This document shows positions 32,745 through 40,232 of a stretch of DNA of 40,672 bases, one piece after another. Source of the stretch: Treponema sp. (GTDB taxonomy: Bacteria; Spirochaetota; Spirochaetia; Treponematales; Treponemataceae); the NCBI GenBank assembly GCA_022510845.1, contig JAFLSR010000017.1, positions 1 to 40,672 of the forward strand. The letters run 5' to 3'. The first letter of the stretch is position 1, and each line of letters begins with the position of its first letter. The notes below the pieces were generated by a model. It searched no databases. It was not told the DNA's origin and was given only the letters and a program-made list of their open reading frames with translations. A program made the position numbers and the translations under genes.

Positions 32745-33680
32745 TCAATATTCCATAATTTTGTATTCAACTTTTCCGCTCGCTTCGTCCACCGTAACAA
32801 GCGCGAACCTTTTTTTGAAAACGTATGACGGCACAATCACTTCAACAAATTTGCCAAAATCGTGCTCGCCGTAATTGTGCGTGTGCCCCGTAAAAACCCA
32901 CTTGACATTGTGCCGCGCGAAAATCGCAAGCAACTTGTTGCGTTCCATCGTATCTCCGAGCGCAAAGTGATATTGCCCATTCTGCTCGTCAAACACAGGA
33001 TAATGGCAGAACACGATTTTCGCTCCAGCATCGGCGGCAAGATTTTTTTCCAAGTCCTCAAGTTGGCTCGCGCCCAAAGTTCCGTTCGCGCTGTCCAAAA
33101 AATAAAACCAAAATCCATTTCCACCCGAACTTGCATTCACAAAAAATTTATAATATGAAAAGCAAGGCCAAATTTTTTCTTCCCAAAATCTCCAGCCGCC
33201 ATTGTACAAATCATGATTTCCTAAAATCGAATAGACCTTGAATCCGGCCGCGCCCTTTTCAGCCGCCTTTTCGTGCCAAGACTGCGAAGCCGCATTGAAC
33301 AAATCCGCCTCGCTTTCGCGCCCGGCATTAAGTGTGTCGCCCAAATTGACGATGAAGCGCGGCGGCAATTCGCCTTGCAGAAGCGAATCCAGTTTTTGCA
33401 AAAATTCATTTTCGCGCCGCTCGACTTTTTCCGTGCCAAAATGCGCATCCGTCAAAATCACAAAACTGTATTTTGCAGGGTTTCCTTCGATTTGCGGAAT
33501 GTCAGCGCCTTGGAGATTTTTTATTTTGCGGCTTCGCGAATCCACCGAAGTTCCGCCATAAAGATAAAGCGGGGAGCCGAATTCGCACGCGGAAAAAACG
33601 AGCGCGAAAATAGTTGCACTCAATATAGTTGTACACAACATAATCGCGTGCGACACGTTCTTTTTCCAAGTGAATTTCAA
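32745..33680 (-). CDS. Metallophosphoesterase, predicted lipoprotein
   Basis: 311 residues from a TTG at 33680, chosen because GAGG lies eight bases upstream and the N-terminus then reads MKFTWKK plus a hydrophobic stretch ending in the lipobox LVFSAC (Cys32). The frame is open further upstream but without start signals. The calcineurin-like core is complete: LTDAHFG, NLGDTLNAG, LGNHDLY, CHYPVFDE and GHTHNYG supply the two-metal site. It hydrolyses a phosphomonoester or diester at the cell envelope; the substrate is unknown. Its start overlaps the stop of the upstream barrel gene in TTGA, so the two are coupled. Confidence 0.83.
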   Translation of the reverse strand: MKFTWKKNVSHAIMLCTTILSATIFALVFSACEFGSPLYLYGGTSVDSRSRKIKNLQGADIPQIEGNPAKYSFVILTDAHFGTEKVERRENEFLQKLDSLLQGELPPRFIVNLGDTLNAGRESEADLFNAASQSWHEKAAEKGAAGFKVYSILGNHDLYNGGWRFWEEKIWPCFSYYKFFVNASSGGNGFWFYFLDSANGTLGASQLEDLEKNLAADAGAKIVFCHYPVFDEQNGQYHFALGDTMERNKLLAIFARHNVKWVFTGHTHNYGEHDFGKFVEVIVPSYVFKKRFALVTVDEASGKVEYKIMEY

Positions 33681-34423
33681 AACGAAAACCTCACATTGAA
33701 TTTTACAAGCGCGTAGCTCACATAAATCACCGAAGCCAAAAAATCCGTCGCCCCCCATTCAACTTGCGCCGCCACTCGCAGATGCTCGTCAAAATTATAC
33801 GCCACGCCCGCTTGCATTTGCGGACAAAAAAACAAAGGGTGCCGAAATTCGCTGTACGAACCCAACGCCCCGAAAATTTCCAACCCGAAATTCCATGCCT
33901 TGCAAAATTCATTTATGAAAACGATGTCGCTTTCATAAAGACGAAAATCTGGAATGTCGGGAAAAAGAGTCCAACGCCAAGAATATCCGAGTCTTCCCGC
34001 AATCGAAAAATTCTTTTTGGAATTCCATCGAGCCGCGCTTTCAAAAATAAAATCATGCTCATTGTAATAGCGGTAATACTTTTGCAAATGATACGAGGCA
34101 GAGCCTCCAAGCCGCCATTCGCCGCGATCCGTCTGAAAAACGAGCGGCATCCATTGCGTACGAAGCGCTGCGTCCAAGGCGTCTTCTTCAATTTGAATCG
34201 CCGCAAATCCCAAAAACGGCATCAGGTCAAAGCCGTATTCGGCAGAAAAAAAAGTCTGGTCGTGCCCCACGCCCCGGGAAAAACTGCGCGAAATATTGAA
34301 CTGCAAATAATGCTTTGGCTTTTGACTTTTGCTCGGAAGAAGATTTGCGGCGCACATTGAACGCGACGCAAAAAAAATCGGAATGAAAAACACCAAAAGG
34401 ATTTTTTTCATTTTGAAAATCAT
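33677..34423 (-). CDS. Predicted small outer-membrane beta-barrel protein
   Basis: 248 residues with a signal peptide (MKKILLVFFIPIFFA, cleavage near SMCAA). The start may be the ATG at 34423 or at 34411 (MKKILL); neither has a ribosome site. The mature part alternates aromatic and polar residues in strands (HYLQFNISRSF, TFFSAEYGF, GRLGYSWRWTLF, NFGLEIFGALGSYSEF) and ends FNVRFSF with a terminal Phe, as in barrels assembled by BamA. No named family is recognised. It is coupled to a phosphoesterase lipoprotein, so the two may act at the same surface. Confidence 0.68.
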   Translation of the reverse strand: MIFKMKKILLVFFIPIFFASRSMCAANLLPSKSQKPKHYLQFNISRSFSRGVGHDQTFFSAEYGFDLMPFLGFAAIQIEEDALDAALRTQWMPLVFQTDRGEWRLGGSASYHLQKYYRYYNEHDFIFESAARWNSKKNFSIAGRLGYSWRWTLFPDIPDFRLYESDIVFINEFCKAWNFGLEIFGALGSYSEFRHPLFFCPQMQAGVAYNFDEHLRVAAQVEWGATDFLASVIYVSYALVKFNVRFSF

Positions 34424-34470
34424 CGGAGAAGTTCAAACTTGTCGCTGAAAAAGCGCGTCAAAGTTTTACT

Positions 34471-34580
34471 CAAGTTTTCCGCTTTGCGGCAAAACTTGCT
34501 CATTCAATGTCATTTCTCACTTCGTTGCGAAATGACATTTTTAACAATTCGAAAGTTGAAACTTTCTTCATTGTTAAAAA
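34471..34580 (-). repeat. Modular hairpin array, copy G
   Basis: Read on the minus strand: H1 TTTTTAACAAT/ATTGTTAAAAA (34538-34580) with inner GAAAGTT/AACTTTC, H2 GTCATTTC/GAAATGAC (34509-34536) with loop gcaacgaagtga, a linker with ATTGAATGAGCAAG, and H3 CAAGTTTT/AAAACTTG (34471-34498). It ends six bases before the 3' end of tRNA-Ala. Confidence 0.85.
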
Positions 34581-34585
34581 TTTTA

Positions 34586-34659
34586 TGGAGATGATCGGAC
34601 TTGAACCGACTACCTCTACAATGCCATTGTAGCGCTCTAGCCAGGTGAGCTACACCCCC
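34586..34659 (-). tRNA. tRNA-Ala(GGC)
   Basis: 74 bases. Acceptor GGGGGTG pairs with CATCTCC and includes the G3-U70 wobble pair that marks alanine tRNAs. Anticodon stem ctaca/tgtag holds loop atggcat, anticodon GGC. The discriminator is A and CCA is not encoded. Confidence 0.95.
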
Positions 34660-34707
34660 ATTTTTGAAGACTGGCGGCGCATTACCGCCAATTTCAAGTA
34701 TTCTTTT

Positions 34708-34736
34708 ATTCTACCAAAAACGATTTTTTTTGTCAA
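34708..34736 (-). promoter_or_regulatory. Promoter of tRNA-Ala
   Basis: On the minus strand TTGACA (34731-34736), a 17-base spacer and TAGAAT (34708-34713), about 48 bases before the tRNA. Confidence 0.75.
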
Positions 34737-34849
34737 TAGGGCGGGCCGGCAATTTTAACACGAGTTTTCTATAAAAAAACCGCGTATTCAGATTCCCACT
34801 CCATTGCAAAATCGCTTTTTTGCGGCGGAAAGAAATTTTACTTTTCCGC

Positions 34850-34879
34850 TTGACAAAAACTCAAAAAATATGATATTAT
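34850..34879 (+). promoter_or_regulatory. Promoter of the tRNA-Ser/Arg cluster
   Basis: TTGACA (34850-34855), an 18-base spacer and TATTAT (34874-34879). The first tRNA begins 15 bases after the -10. Confidence 0.75.
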
Positions 34880-34893
34880 TCAAAAACACTTTT

Positions 34894-34980
34894 GGAGCGA
34901 TGGCAGAGTGGTCGAACGCGGCGGTCTTGAAAACCGTTGAACCTTTGCGGGTTCCGGGGGTTCAAATCCCTCTCGCTCCG
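34894..34980 (+). tRNA. tRNA-Ser(TGA)
   Basis: 87 bases, class II tRNA with a long variable arm. Acceptor GGAGCGA pairs with TCGCTCC, discriminator G. The anticodon loop cttgaaa gives TGA, and the T-loop is ttcaaat. Confidence 0.95.
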
Positions 34981-34988
34981 TTTTTTAT

Positions 34989-35073
34989 GGAAGCGTGGTA
35001 GAGCGGTAATACAACGGATTGCTAATCCGTCAGTTCCATTAGGGCTGGGCAGGTTCGACTCCTGTCGCTTCCG
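34989..35073 (+). tRNA. tRNA-Ser(GCT)
   Basis: 85 bases, class II. Acceptor GGAAGCG pairs with CGCTTCC, discriminator G. Anticodon stem acgga/tccgt holds ttgctaa, anticodon GCT. It lies eight bases after tRNA-Ser(TGA). Confidence 0.95.
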
Positions 35074-35099
35074 TTTGCCTAAACGCAAAGAATTTTTTT

Positions 35100-35173
35100 G
35101 AGACTGTAGCTCAGCTGGATAGAGCGCCACCCTGCGGAGGTGGAGGTCGCAAGTTCGAACCCTGTCAGTCTCA
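35100..35173 (+). tRNA. tRNA-Arg(GCG)
   Basis: 74 bases. Acceptor GAGACTG pairs with CAGTCTC, discriminator A. Anticodon stem ccacc/ggtgg holds loop ctgcgga, anticodon GCG. A follows the GG of the D-loop, matching the A20 arginine identity base. A G34 Arg tRNA for CGN codons is uncommon in bacteria, which normally use ACG edited to ICG. Confidence 0.92.
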
Positions 35174-35175
35174 CG

Positions 35176-35203
35176 AGTCTGCTTTTGGGCAGACTTTTTT
35201 TTT
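35176..35203 (+). terminator. Rho-independent terminator inside the tRNA cluster
   Basis: Stem AGTCTGC (35176-35182) with GCAGACT (35189-35195), a six-base loop and nine T (35195-35203). The next tRNA starts at the very next base. Confidence 0.8.
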
Positions 35204-35290
35204 GGAAAGATGTCCGAGTGGTTTAAGGTACACCCTTGGAAGGGGTGCGTGGCAGAAATGCCACCTGGGGTTCGAATCCCCATCTTTCCG
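35204..35290 (+). tRNA. tRNA-Ser(GGA)
   Basis: 87 bases, class II with a long variable arm. Acceptor GGAAAGA pairs with TCTTTCC, discriminator G. Anticodon stem caccc/gggtg holds ttggaag, anticodon GGA. It begins directly after a terminator T-run. Confidence 0.95.
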
Positions 35291-35428
35291 TAAATTCATT
35301 CCACAAAAATCAAGTCCGCAAATTTTTTAGCGAACTTAATTTCGCACGTGCGAACAATAAATGAGCGACACGCAGTGCTCGCGGAGCCAAACATCCGCAT
35401 TGCCTTCAAAAAAAGTTAAAACGCCTGC

Positions 35429-35457
35429 TTGATGTTTCTCGCCGATTCTGCTAAAAT
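35429..35457 (+). promoter_or_regulatory. Promoter predicting a leaderless HD-protein mRNA
   Basis: TTGATG (35429-35434), a 17-base spacer and TAAAAT (35452-35457). The ATG at 35463 is six bases after the -10, and no ribosome site precedes it. Confidence 0.55.
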
Positions 35458-35462
35458 AATTT

Positions 35463-36095
35463 ATGGAAAAACCTTTTTCAAAAATCCTTGAAAACTTCAT
35501 CTCTTCCGGCGACATGCACTTGGATGCCGTTTTGAAATTCGCCGTGGAAGCAGACCAGATGACTGCCATTTTGCGCCGCAATCTTTTGACCGATGCGAGC
35601 CGCCGCGAAAATGACGCGGAGCATTCTTGGCACATCGCGCTCATGGCGATGCTCTTCAAAGACTATGCCGAACAAACTCCGAATGTCGAACGCGCGGTAA
35701 AAATGTGCGTCGTGCATGATTTGGTGGAAATCTATGCGGGCGACACTTTCGCGTTCGACAAGGCGGGAAACGCCGGAAAAGCGGAGCGCGAAAAAATCGC
35801 CGCCGACAAATTGTATTCGCATTTGCCGGAAGATTTGGCAAAGGAGTTGCGCGGGCTTTGGGAAGAATTCGACGCAATGCAAAGCGTGGATTCGCGCTAC
35901 GCCAACTGCATGGACAGGATTCAGCCTTTTTTGCACAACTCGCTTACAGGCGGGCACACATGGAATTTAGCAAAGGCTTCGGTGGCGGATTGCGAAGCGC
36001 GGATGTCGCCCGTGAAAGAATTCATGCCGCGGATTTGGCCGTGGGTTCAAAAATGCATCGAACGCGCCGTGAGCCAGGGCTGGCTTCAAAAATGA
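35463..36095 (+). CDS. HD-domain phosphohydrolase (YfbR/HDDC2-like 5'-nucleotidase)
   Basis: 210 residues. The HD_3 pattern is complete: RRENDAEHSWHIALMAM gives a metal His at 54, and VVHDLVEIYAGDT gives His85-Asp86 and the following Glu/Asp residues. A later DRIQPFLHNS supplies the last metal Asp. Relatives are metal-dependent 5'-(deoxy)nucleotidases acting on dNMPs; that activity is the likeliest here. The gene stands between the tRNA cluster and the TPR gene with its own promoter and probably a leaderless message. Confidence 0.82.
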   Translation: MEKPFSKILENFISSGDMHLDAVLKFAVEADQMTAILRRNLLTDASRRENDAEHSWHIALMAMLFKDYAEQTPNVERAVKMCVVHDLVEIYAGDTFAFDKAGNAGKAEREKIAADKLYSHLPEDLAKELRGLWEEFDAMQSVDSRYANCMDRIQPFLHNSLTGGHTWNLAKASVADCEARMSPVKEFMPRIWPWVQKCIERAVSQGWLQK

Positions 36096-36155
36096 GCCGC
36101 TAAAATTGAACGCAAGCCTTGCTACTGAAAACCGCAAAAACTCGCGAACAAACAC

Positions 36156-36184
36156 TTGACAAGTTTTTGAAAAAACAGTATAAA
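36156..36184 (+). promoter_or_regulatory. Upstream promoter of the TPR gene
   Basis: TTGACA (36156-36161), a 17-base spacer and TATAAA (36179-36184), about 78 bases before the start codon. Confidence 0.7.
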
Positions 36185-36221
36185 GGCTGTTTTGATTTTT
36201 ACAAATTTTTTTCACATCTTC

Positions 36222-36249
36222 TTGACTAAAAATTGACAATCATTATAAT
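36222..36249 (+). promoter_or_regulatory. Downstream promoter of the TPR gene
   Basis: TTGACT (36222-36227), a 16-base spacer and TATAAT (36244-36249), 12 bases before the ATG at 36262. The message would have a leader of only a few bases. Confidence 0.6.
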
Positions 36250-36261
36250 TAAATTTGCGCT

Positions 36262-37182
36262 ATGGCAGATGAAATTTTGCAGGCATACAATCTTATCAGG
36301 AGCGGAAACCCTTCCGAAGCAAAGTCGGTTCTTGAGCCGGCTTTGGTCTACGAATTGGACAACGGGGAAACGCTCTTTGCGATGAACTGCTGCAATTTTT
36401 GGATTGACGCGATAAAGCGTGCCGAGGAAATCGACGATTTTTTTGAGCGCGGCGAAACTTATATAAATGAATGGAAATCATTCTTGGTCTTTTTGAAGCG
36501 CGGAAAAAAGATTTTCGAACGTACGATGTTCGCCGTGCGGACCGGAGTCTTTACGCTCGCGCTCGACTGCTACAATCGCATTGCGATTGAAAAGAATTCC
36601 GCGCAAAAGGCGGAAGTGCAGCGCAAGATTGGATTGTGCTACAAAAAATTGGGCGAATTCGAAATGGCTCGAAACTGCCTTGCGGAAGCGCTTTCCCTGA
36701 AAAATGACAGCGCACCGATAATTGCCGAGGCAGCCGATTGCTACGCCTTGTGTTCGGAAGAACGGCAGGCAAAGGTTTTGTTTCGCGAAGCGTTTTTTGT
36801 GGACGCGCAAAAAATCGATTTGGAATTTTTGGATTCAGAATTGATAAAATGCCTTGTGCGCAACGTAATGGAAAAAGGTTTTTCCGACACGGCGCTTTTG
36901 GAATGGATTCCGGTATACGGCCAGCTTTTCGGGATTTTTACCGTGAAGCGTCGCCTAAAGCCGCAGGAAATCGCAAGACTCAAAGGTGATGTCTACGCCG
37001 CAGAAAACGCGATGAAAGCTCCTTCGTGCCAAACAGAGCTTCTCACGCCGCGGCTCATCAACCTTTATTTTTGGCTCATTGATTATTATGTTTCTGCGAA
37101 AGAGGACATAAAAAAAACGAACGAAATCCTTACAAGAATAAAAATTCTTGATACGGAAATATATGAAATGTATGTGAAATAA
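36262..37182 (+). CDS. TPR-repeat protein of unknown function
   Basis: 306 residues, cytoplasmic (no signal or membrane helix). Helix pairs with TPR spacing are visible: ILQAYNLIRSGNPSEAKSVLEPAL at the start, AEVQRKIGLCYKKLGEFEMARNCLAEALSL (about 114-143) and PIIAEAADCYALCSEERQAKVLFREA (about 151-176). TPR arrays bind other proteins. It lies just upstream of greA on the same strand. GreA's own N-terminal extension is also made of helical repeats, so a shared partner is possible. Two tandem promoters drive it, and no ribosome site is seen before the ATG. Confidence 0.7.
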   Translation: MADEILQAYNLIRSGNPSEAKSVLEPALVYELDNGETLFAMNCCNFWIDAIKRAEEIDDFFERGETYINEWKSFLVFLKRGKKIFERTMFAVRTGVFTLALDCYNRIAIEKNSAQKAEVQRKIGLCYKKLGEFEMARNCLAEALSLKNDSAPIIAEAADCYALCSEERQAKVLFREAFFVDAQKIDLEFLDSELIKCLVRNVMEKGFSDTALLEWIPVYGQLFGIFTVKRRLKPQEIARLKGDVYAAENAMKAPSCQTELLTPRLINLYFWLIDYYVSAKEDIKKTNEILTRIKILDTEIYEMYVK

Positions 37183-37355
37183 TTTTGAATGGTCAAGGCG
37201 GGCGAAAATGCACGCAGGCTTTGACCCGAACAAAATAGCCGCGGGTTTTGCAGGCGGACAAAAATTCGCCAAACCGTGCAAACGCTCGTTTAAGTGAACC
37301 AACAAACTCCGACTCAGGATGTCGGTGTATGTTGTTCTCAATAAGGTGTTGCAGT

Positions 37356-37402
37356 CGGGTTTCATGCCTTTTATTACGGCGCAAAGCGTCGTGGTATGAA
37401 AC
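37356..37402 (+). promoter_or_regulatory. Long hairpin in the greA leader
   Basis: Arms GGGTTTCATGCC and GGTATGAAACCC (ending near 37402) pair with one mismatch around an inner ACG/CGT stem. The hairpin ends about 25 bases before the greA ribosome site AGGAG and could be a leader control element or part of a terminator remnant. The rest of the 258-base gap holds no gene. Confidence 0.5.
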
Positions 37403-37440
37403 CCTCCGCGCGAATCAGAAAATCAGCACAGGAGAAAAAA

Positions 37441-40134
37441 ATGTCTGAAGAATTGATCAAGACCGTACAGGCGAAACTCAAAGAAGAAGCGTGGACTCGC
37501 TCAGCGATTGGCAGCGTTACGCCGAACGCCATCATGGATTTGTCGAAAATCGTGGACGAATCCTTTTCGCAGGACTGCGCCATCCAAGTGCGCGACCTTT
37601 GCGACGAGCATCTCTCGCATTCAAAAGACAGCATCAGCGCGCTCTACCTTTCTGGAATGATCGCATTGCGCCAGGGCGCGATTGACAATTCGGCTTTGGT
37701 GAATCTTGTCGATATTTTCAACAAAAACAAAAAGGAGCAAGTCGTTGTCGGCATTTGCCAGGCGATTTTGTCCGACGACGAAAACAACAAATTCGCGCTC
37801 CGCACTTTGGCAAATTCCTACCACGAATCAAACAACGAAGAAAAGTGGGCACTCTACGAAAAACTCGTCAAAATTGATTTTGAAGAAGCGGACATGGCGA
37901 AGGCTTTGGCGGAACGCGCGGAGCGGAACGGCAATTCCGATGACGCGGTGAACTTCTATAAAAAAGCGTTGCTGCGATATGTCTCGCTGAAAAATTTCGC
38001 CGCGGCGAAGGAAGTTTGGTCCAAACTCGTTTCGCTTGTTCCGGAAGAAATCGACTTTTTCCTTTTGGTTCAGCGCAAAATCGCAAAATCCATCAGCGAA
38101 GAAAAAAGCGCGACTTTGATGCAAGAACTTTATGAATGGTACAAGGAAAACCAAAAATGGGAAACCGCAATCGACATTCTCAAATTGAATTTGCAGATTG
38201 ATGCCAAAGACAATTGGGCCAGGCGCGAAATCGTTGAATGCTACAAAGGGCTTTACGCAGGACGCAGCAATTTGGACGACTACATTGCTTCGAGCGACCT
38301 CACGCAGAATTTCCGAAACGTCTTTGAAGCCATAAGCGATTTTGAAAAGCACATCGCCTTCGACAAAAACCGCTATGTTTTCCATCGCTCATGGGGCGTT
38401 GGAAAAATCGTCAAATCGCAAAATGACATTCTTACAATCAACTTCGGAAAGAAGGCGGGCAAAAAAGAGATGTCGCTCAAGATGGCGGTGAATGCGCTCA
38501 CTCCCCTCAAAAACGACCACATTTGGGTTTTGAAGGCGACGAAAAACCGCGAAGAACTTGCTACGATGGCGAAAAAAGACAAAAAGGAAATGCTCGCGCG
38601 AATCATAAAAAGTTTTGGCAACAGCTGCGACTTCAAGCGCATCAAGGCGGAACTCGTTCCTACTATTTTGAGCGCGAGCGAATGGACGGCATGGAACAAC
38701 GCCGCCAAAAAAATCCTTGAATCGGATTCCACATTCGGCGTGAACCCGAACGACATCACGCAGTACATCGTGCGCGACCACGAAATCAGCTACGAAGAAA
38801 AATATTCCAATGAGTTCAAGGCGCAAAAGCAGTTCTTTGCCCGCGTTGACATCATAATGAAATTCATCAAGGACGAGAACACCGAAAAAGACAACGATTT
38901 GTTCAGCGATATGTATCAGTATTTTATCGGCTTCATCAAGACCATCACCCATGCGAACGAGCAGATTGTGGCGGCGTACCTTGTCGTGCAGAAAATCGGG
39001 CAGCTTTTGCCGGCGCACGCATTCCAATGCAAATACACTTTCGCGCAGATTTACGATGACCTTGAAGACCCGCGCAAAACTTACAATGACCTCAAGGACA
39101 CGAAGAACACTTCGCTCAAAGACGACTTCATCGCGGCGGTGCGGCTTTTGCCCGACTGGCAGGAACAGTTCATCAAACTTTTCCCCACCGTGCTCAAAAA
39201 GGGAATGCTCGACGCTTTGAAGAACAGCGGCGCGGAAGACCGCCTCAAAAAATTCACGGCGGATGCCTACGAAAACGCCCGCGATTTCCGCAGCGCGATT
39301 GTGTTCCTCTTTGAAAATTGCCAGGAAGAGCAATGGTACAAGGAATCGGGCGTGAGCTATGAAAAGCAACTCATAACGCTTTTGAACATCATCGAACTTT
39401 GCTGGCGCGAAATCACGAACCATGTGAACACCGTGGAAAACAAAAAGATTGCGAAGCAAGCAGAAATCCTTCTGTTCAAAAACGACGCGCTCGGAAAATA
39501 TATGTTCGCGAACGACGAGCAGACTGTCACAAAAATGTACACGCTTGTCAACGACATCGCGAACATCGACGCTGCGACAAAGACCTCCCTCCGCAACAGG
39601 ATTTTGGAAAAATATCCCGACTACAAATTCCATACCACGGAAGAAAAGTCAGCCGCGCCGAAGGGAATGCTTGTCACTGCCGCCAAACTCGAAGAAAAGA
39701 AGGCTTTGGCAGAAAAGATTCAGAAAGTGGATATTCCTGCCAACGCCAAGGAAATCGGCGAAGCGCGCGCTCAAGGCGACCTCAAGGAAAACGCCGAGTA
39801 CAAGGCAGCCAAGGAGCACCAGCACCATTTGAATGTGAAGCTCGCGAAGTTGCAGGAAGAACTCAACCGCGCAATCGTATTCGATCCGACCACGGCTTCC
39901 ACCGCCATCGTTTCTTTCGGAACGAAGGTCACTTTGCTGGACCGCGACACAGGCGAAAACGAAACATATACGATTATGGGACCGTGGGAATCAGACCCGG
40001 ACAACGGAGTGATTTCGTATATGTCGCCCCGTGGAAACGCGCTTTTGGACAAAAAGCCCGAGGAGGAATTCTCTTTCACGATAAACGAGAGGCAGTACAA
40101 CTACAAAGTGCTGAAGATTGAAATCGCGAAATAG
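37441..40134 (+). CDS. greA: Transcription elongation factor GreA with large spirochaete-type N-terminal extension
   Basis: 897 residues from the ATG at 37441, chosen because AGGAG lies just upstream; the frame is open from 37396. The last 155 residues are a normal GreA: a coiled coil (about 745-815) with the acidic tip in GDLKENAEYKAAKE (from about 778) that enters the polymerase channel and stimulates RNA cleavage, then the FKBP-like domain (VSFGTKVTLLDRDTGENETY, SPRGNALL). The first 740 residues are helical, repeat-like (ALAERAERNGNSDDAVNFYKKAL resembles a TPR). Spirochaete GreA proteins of about 900 residues are known; the role of the extension is not. It rescues stalled RNA polymerase and ends in a terminator. 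Confidence 0.9.
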   Translation: MSEELIKTVQAKLKEEAWTRSAIGSVTPNAIMDLSKIVDESFSQDCAIQVRDLCDEHLSHSKDSISALYLSGMIALRQGAIDNSALVNLVDIFNKNKKEQVVVGICQAILSDDENNKFALRTLANSYHESNNEEKWALYEKLVKIDFEEADMAKALAERAERNGNSDDAVNFYKKALLRYVSLKNFAAAKEVWSKLVSLVPEEIDFFLLVQRKIAKSISEEKSATLMQELYEWYKENQKWETAIDILKLNLQIDAKDNWARREIVECYKGLYAGRSNLDDYIASSDLTQNFRNVFEAISDFEKHIAFDKNRYVFHRSWGVGKIVKSQNDILTINFGKKAGKKEMSLKMAVNALTPLKNDHIWVLKATKNREELATMAKKDKKEMLARIIKSFGNSCDFKRIKAELVPTILSASEWTAWNNAAKKILESDSTFGVNPNDITQYIVRDHEISYEEKYSNEFKAQKQFFARVDIIMKFIKDENTEKDNDLFSDMYQYFIGFIKTITHANEQIVAAYLVVQKIGQLLPAHAFQCKYTFAQIYDDLEDPRKTYNDLKDTKNTSLKDDFIAAVRLLPDWQEQFIKLFPTVLKKGMLDALKNSGAEDRLKKFTADAYENARDFRSAIVFLFENCQEEQWYKESGVSYEKQLITLLNIIELCWREITNHVNTVENKKIAKQAEILLFKNDALGKYMFANDEQTVTKMYTLVNDIANIDAATKTSLRNRILEKYPDYKFHTTEEKSAAPKGMLVTAAKLEEKKALAEKIQKVDIPANAKEIGEARAQGDLKENAEYKAAKEHQHHLNVKLAKLQEELNRAIVFDPTTASTAIVSFGTKVTLLDRDTGENETYTIMGPWESDPDNGVISYMSPRGNALLDKKPEEEFSFTINERQYNYKVLKIEIAK

Positions 40135-40186
40135 CGGCGAAATTGCGCACATTTTGCGCGGCACACTTGCCGTGCACCGAACATAA

Positions 40187-40216
40187 AAAAAGGCTTCCGA
40201 AAGGAAGTCTTTTTTT
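40187..40216. terminator. Bidirectional terminator between greA and the ankyrin gene
   Basis: Stem AGGCTTCC (40191-40198) with GGAAGTCT (40203-40210), a GAAA tetraloop, an A-run before and seven T after. It lies between convergent genes and can serve both. Confidence 0.85.
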
Positions 40217-40232
40217 ATGCGACAATCCGCCG

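Noticed and set aside
38389..39633. A 414-codon minus-strand frame opposite greA
   Set aside because: It is a Phe/Val/Arg-rich shadow of the greA extension, without start signal or family match.
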